Below, one piece after another: positions 62,056-64,000 of a stretch of DNA of 64,000 bases. The notes under the pieces were generated by a model that saw only the letters and a program-made list of their open reading frames with translations, searched no databases and was not told the origin of the DNA. Origin of the DNA: Haematospirillum sp. H1815 (lineage in GTDB: Bacteria > Pseudomonadota > Alphaproteobacteria > Rhodospirillales > Rhodospirillaceae). The position numbers were made by a program, and so were the translations under genes. The DNA lies in assembly GCF_012102705.1 (NCBI RefSeq), contig NZ_JAAVTA010000001.1, forward strand, positions 422,516 to 486,515. The letters are read 5' to 3'. Numbering within the stretch: position 1 is the first letter of the stretch; each line of letters opens with the position of its first letter.

Positions 62056-63317
62056 GCGCACCCCACTATTACACTTTGGTAACCGACGCGGGTCATACCC
62101 GCCTGACTGGAGCCCTTGCTACATCCAAGCCGGTTGTTCTGACCCATTTTGCTTTCGGCGACGGCAACGGCGCTGCCTATGACCCGACGCCGGATCAGAC
62201 CGCCCTGCGCCGCGAGGTCTGGCGGACAGAGATTAACGCCATCCGCACCGATCCGAAAAACCCCGCCTGGCTGACCGTCGAGGCGGTGATCCCGGCGCGG
62301 GTCGGCGGCTGGACCGTGCGCGAGGCCGGTGTGTTTGACGCCGACGGCATCCTGATTGCCGTCGCTAAATATCCCGAGAGCTTCAAGCCTCAACTGGATG
62401 ACGGCGTTGGTAAAGACCTGTGCTGCCGCATGATTTTGCAGCACGGCAACGTGAGCGCCGTGACCCTGAAAATTGACCCGTCGGTGGTGCTTGCAACCCG
62501 TGATCATGTTTCCGCAGAGGTCGCCGCCGCGATCGCTTCTCATGCCGGTCCCGGTCACAGCCCGCCGGATGCGTCAACCACAGTCAAGGGACTGGTCGAG
62601 CTGGCCACCACCGCCGAGGCCCGCGCCGGGTCGTCCACCCATCTGGCCGTCACCCCGGCAGGCCTGAAAGCGGCCATGGACGCCGCCACCATTCCTGCCG
62701 CCACCCCCATAACACGCGGCATTGTTCGGCTGGCGACGGCGGACGAGGTCAGTGCCGGAACGGATGCGGAAAAGGCGGTCACGCCTGCTGCGCTGGCCCA
62801 GGCTTTTCCCGCCCCGGTGGGCAGCGTGATCATGCACGCCGGGCAGGAGCCGCCGCCACTCTACCTCAAATGTGACGGCGTGGAACTAAAACGGGCTGAA
62901 TACCCTGAACTGTTCGCAGTCATCGGAACCACATTCGGGAGTGGTGATGGTTTTACAACCTTTGCCCTGCCTGACCTGCGTGGTGAATTCCTGCGCGGAT
63001 GGGACGATGACCGGGGCGCAGATCCGGCGCGGAAATTCGGGTCGTGGCAGGTCGCGACCGCATTTTGCGGTGATGGCGATGGCGGTCACGCCTTGATCCC
63101 AAACCTGAATGATCCAACTCACGCCCGGGTGCTTGGGTGGGATCTGGATACGGCGCCGAATAACACTCAGACAGTGCACGCCGCCTGCACATCAACTTTT
63201 CCGGGATCCTACCCGGCTGCGGGTATCCACAGGCCCGGCACAGCTTCGGTCGGAACGGATTTCGCCCGCGTCCGCCCCCGCAACGTCGCCCTGCTCCCCT
63301 GCATCCGCTTTCGGTGA
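62052..63317 (+). CDS. Tail fibre protein with DUF3751 N terminus and collar domain
   Basis: A 421-residue receptor-binding fibre. Residues 1-150 are the DUF3751 attachment domain ('YYTLVTDAGHTRLTGALATSKPVVLTHFAFGDGNG'). The middle has two phage-fibre repeats ('TTVKGLVELATTAEARAGSSTHLAVTPAGLKAAM' and 'ITRGIVRLATADEVSAGTDAEKAVTPAALAQAF'). The C terminus is a collar domain ('YLKCDGVELKRAEYPELFAVIGTTFG', 'FALPDLRGEFLRGWDD', 'RPRNVALLPCIRF'). Confidence 0.92.
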   Translation: MSAPHYYTLVTDAGHTRLTGALATSKPVVLTHFAFGDGNGAAYDPTPDQTALRREVWRTEINAIRTDPKNPAWLTVEAVIPARVGGWTVREAGVFDADGILIAVAKYPESFKPQLDDGVGKDLCCRMILQHGNVSAVTLKIDPSVVLATRDHVSAEVAAAIASHAGPGHSPPDASTTVKGLVELATTAEARAGSSTHLAVTPAGLKAAMDAATIPAATPITRGIVRLATADEVSAGTDAEKAVTPAALAQAFPAPVGSVIMHAGQEPPPLYLKCDGVELKRAEYPELFAVIGTTFGSGDGFTTFALPDLRGEFLRGWDDDRGADPARKFGSWQVATAFCGDGDGGHALIPNLNDPTHARVLGWDLDTAPNNTQTVHAACTSTFPGSYPAAGIHRPGTASVGTDFARVRPRNVALLPCIRFR

Positions 63318-63325
63318 GGTCCATT

Positions 63326-63835
63326 ATGAACTGTACTGTCTATCGTGTCTCCGACGGCCTTTACGCGGGCGAACGTATCTTGGGTCGAGGCAACCTGAAC
63401 CCCCGCTCGCCCGGTTCATGGCTAATTCCAGCCGGGTGCGTCACCGTCCCGCCGCCTGCTCTGGCCGAAGGCGAACAGGCCCGCTGGGATGGAACGGCGT
63501 GGGTGGTTGAGTCTGTGCCGGACACCGCCGCAGAGGTGGCCCCGGACGCCGCAGCCGCAGCCGCTGAAGCCGTACTGCCTTCTGCCGCGCTGGTTCAGGC
63601 CGAAGCCCGTCGCCGCCTGGCTGCGACGGACTGGTACGTTGTCCGCCAGATCGAAACCGGCGAGGCTGTCCCCGCGCCCATTGCCCGCTTCCGCGCCGCC
63701 ATCCGCGAACGCTGCAACGCCCTGGAAGCCGCAAACCCCATCCCACCCGATTACTACGCCGATCAACACTGGCCACACACGCCGGGTGGTGAGGAAGAGG
63801 AAAAAGCGCCACAGGACAAGCCAGGTAAAGCATAG
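63326..63835 (+). CDS. Tail fibre assembly protein
   Basis: A 169-residue protein placed directly after the fibre gene. An Ala-rich middle segment is followed by 'ARRRLAATDWYVVRQIETGEAVPAPIARFRAAIRERCNALEAANP', the typical C terminus of phage fibre assembly chaperones. ATG 63326 has GAGGT 6 nt upstream; an in-frame GTG at 63314 is possible. The C terminus contains the short repeat (EEKAPQD). Confidence 0.78.
   Translation: MNCTVYRVSDGLYAGERILGRGNLNPRSPGSWLIPAGCVTVPPPALAEGEQARWDGTAWVVESVPDTAAEVAPDAAAAAAEAVLPSAALVQAEARRRLAATDWYVVRQIETGEAVPAPIARFRAAIRERCNALEAANPIPPDYYADQHWPHTPGGEEEEKAPQDKPGKA
63797..63817 (+). repeat. Short interspersed repeat, copy 5
   Basis: GAAAAAGCGCCACAGGAC near the 3' end of the fibre assembly gene, read as EKAPQD six codons before the stop. 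Confidence 0.8.
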
Positions 63836-63869
63836 ATGATGACGAACGCTTCTAGGTGGAGGTTCAAAC

Positions 63870-64000
63870 GTGCCTGAAACATTTCTTCATGGTGTCGAGG
63901 TTCTGGAAATTGATGCCGGACCACGCCCGGTGCGGACCGTCCGGTCTTCGGTGATCGGGGTTGTGGGGACGGCGCCGGGGGCGGATGCGGATCGTTTTCC
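63870..64000 (+). CDS. Tail sheath protein, N-terminal part (runs off window)
   Basis: A frame opens at GTG 63870 with GGTGGAGG upstream and stays open to the end. The start 'MPETFLHGVEVLEIDAGPRP' and 'VRSSVIGVVGTAPGAD' is the usual N terminus of P2 FI-type contractile sheath proteins. Only 43 residues are visible. It confirms a myovirus-type tail. Confidence 0.85.
   Translation, partial: MPETFLHGVEVLEIDAGPRPVRTVRSSVIGVVGTAPGADADRF

Larger units (their letters stand above)
36550..64000. mobile_element. Prophage (lambda/HK97-like head, P2/Mu-like contractile tail), right end outside window
   Basis: From the 3' end of tRNA-Ser to the edge of the window almost every gene is of phage type. In order these are a leftward early block with repressor, Bro-N and replication genes, hipBA, a Mor-like activator, a lysis cassette, packaging, head and contractile tail. 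Base composition shifts to GC-rich at the same point. The left limit at the tRNA end is inferred from position; attR and an integrase gene are not in the window. The complete order of structural genes suggests an intact prophage rather than a remnant. Confidence 0.88.

Noticed and set aside
1..64000. CRISPR array, rRNA operon or IS element
   Set aside because: No regularly spaced direct repeats of CRISPR type, no rRNA-like sequence and no transposase ORF with inverted ends were seen.

Overview
The window joins about 36.5 kb of alphaproteobacterial chromosome to about 27.5 kb of a prophage that runs off the right edge. The alphaproteobacterial assignment rests on a TrcR/DUF1013 regulator, a GapR/DUF2312 nucleoid protein, a DUF1192 protein, an extensin-like lipoprotein, a one-chain indolepyruvate ferredoxin oxidoreductase and a PccA/PccB pair. 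A Rhodospirillales-type host is a reasonable inference, but the species cannot be fixed from the sequence. The prophage looks visibly richer in G+C than the host DNA.

Chromosome (1-36457): the end of citrate synthase, a solute-binding protein, prfC, an extensin-like lipoprotein overlapping dacB, a ferric-iron ABC pair (fbpA-fbpB), cysS, a receiver-GGDEF-EAL protein, NADP-malic enzyme, propionyl-CoA carboxylase (pccB-pccA), 3-hydroxybutyrate dehydrogenase, a quinone oxidoreductase, trcR, oligoendopeptidase F, a long-chain acyl-CoA synthetase, indolepyruvate ferredoxin oxidoreductase, gapR, N-formylglutamate amidohydrolase, pyruvate kinase, rpmJ, an isochorismatase-like protein, a DEAD-box helicase and a carboxylesterase. 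Many of these serve acetyl/propionyl-CoA, acyl-CoA and amino-acid catabolism. A broken MFS efflux gene of gammaproteobacterial appearance (31818-32825) is a foreign scar.

Prophage (about 36550 onward): it starts at the 3' end of tRNA-Ser(GCU). A leftward early block carries an HTH protein, SSB, a phage GapR homologue, two DNA methyltransferases and a membrane protein. A CI-like repressor lies to its right. A rightward block holds six Bro-N-type ORFs interleaved with a DUF1376 replication protein and a DnaC-like loader. A hipBA toxin-antitoxin moron follows, then a Mor-like activator, a lysis cassette, and a lambda/HK97-type head module (GpA terminase, portal, protease-capsid fusion and a second capsid gene). 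The last module is a P2/Mu-like contractile tail up to the start of the sheath gene. No integrase is visible.

The most unusual feature is a structured leader of about 270 nt present twice (41926-42192 and 44701-44967), each copy directly in front of a small Bro-N-like ORF. The two copies differ mainly by compensatory changes. One middle segment is complementary both to an upstream segment and to the Shine-Dalgarno region, and all three change together. This is what a bistable RNA switch over the ribosome-binding site would look like. A second oddity is a repeat of about 20 nt found five times at gene or domain ends across the late operon.
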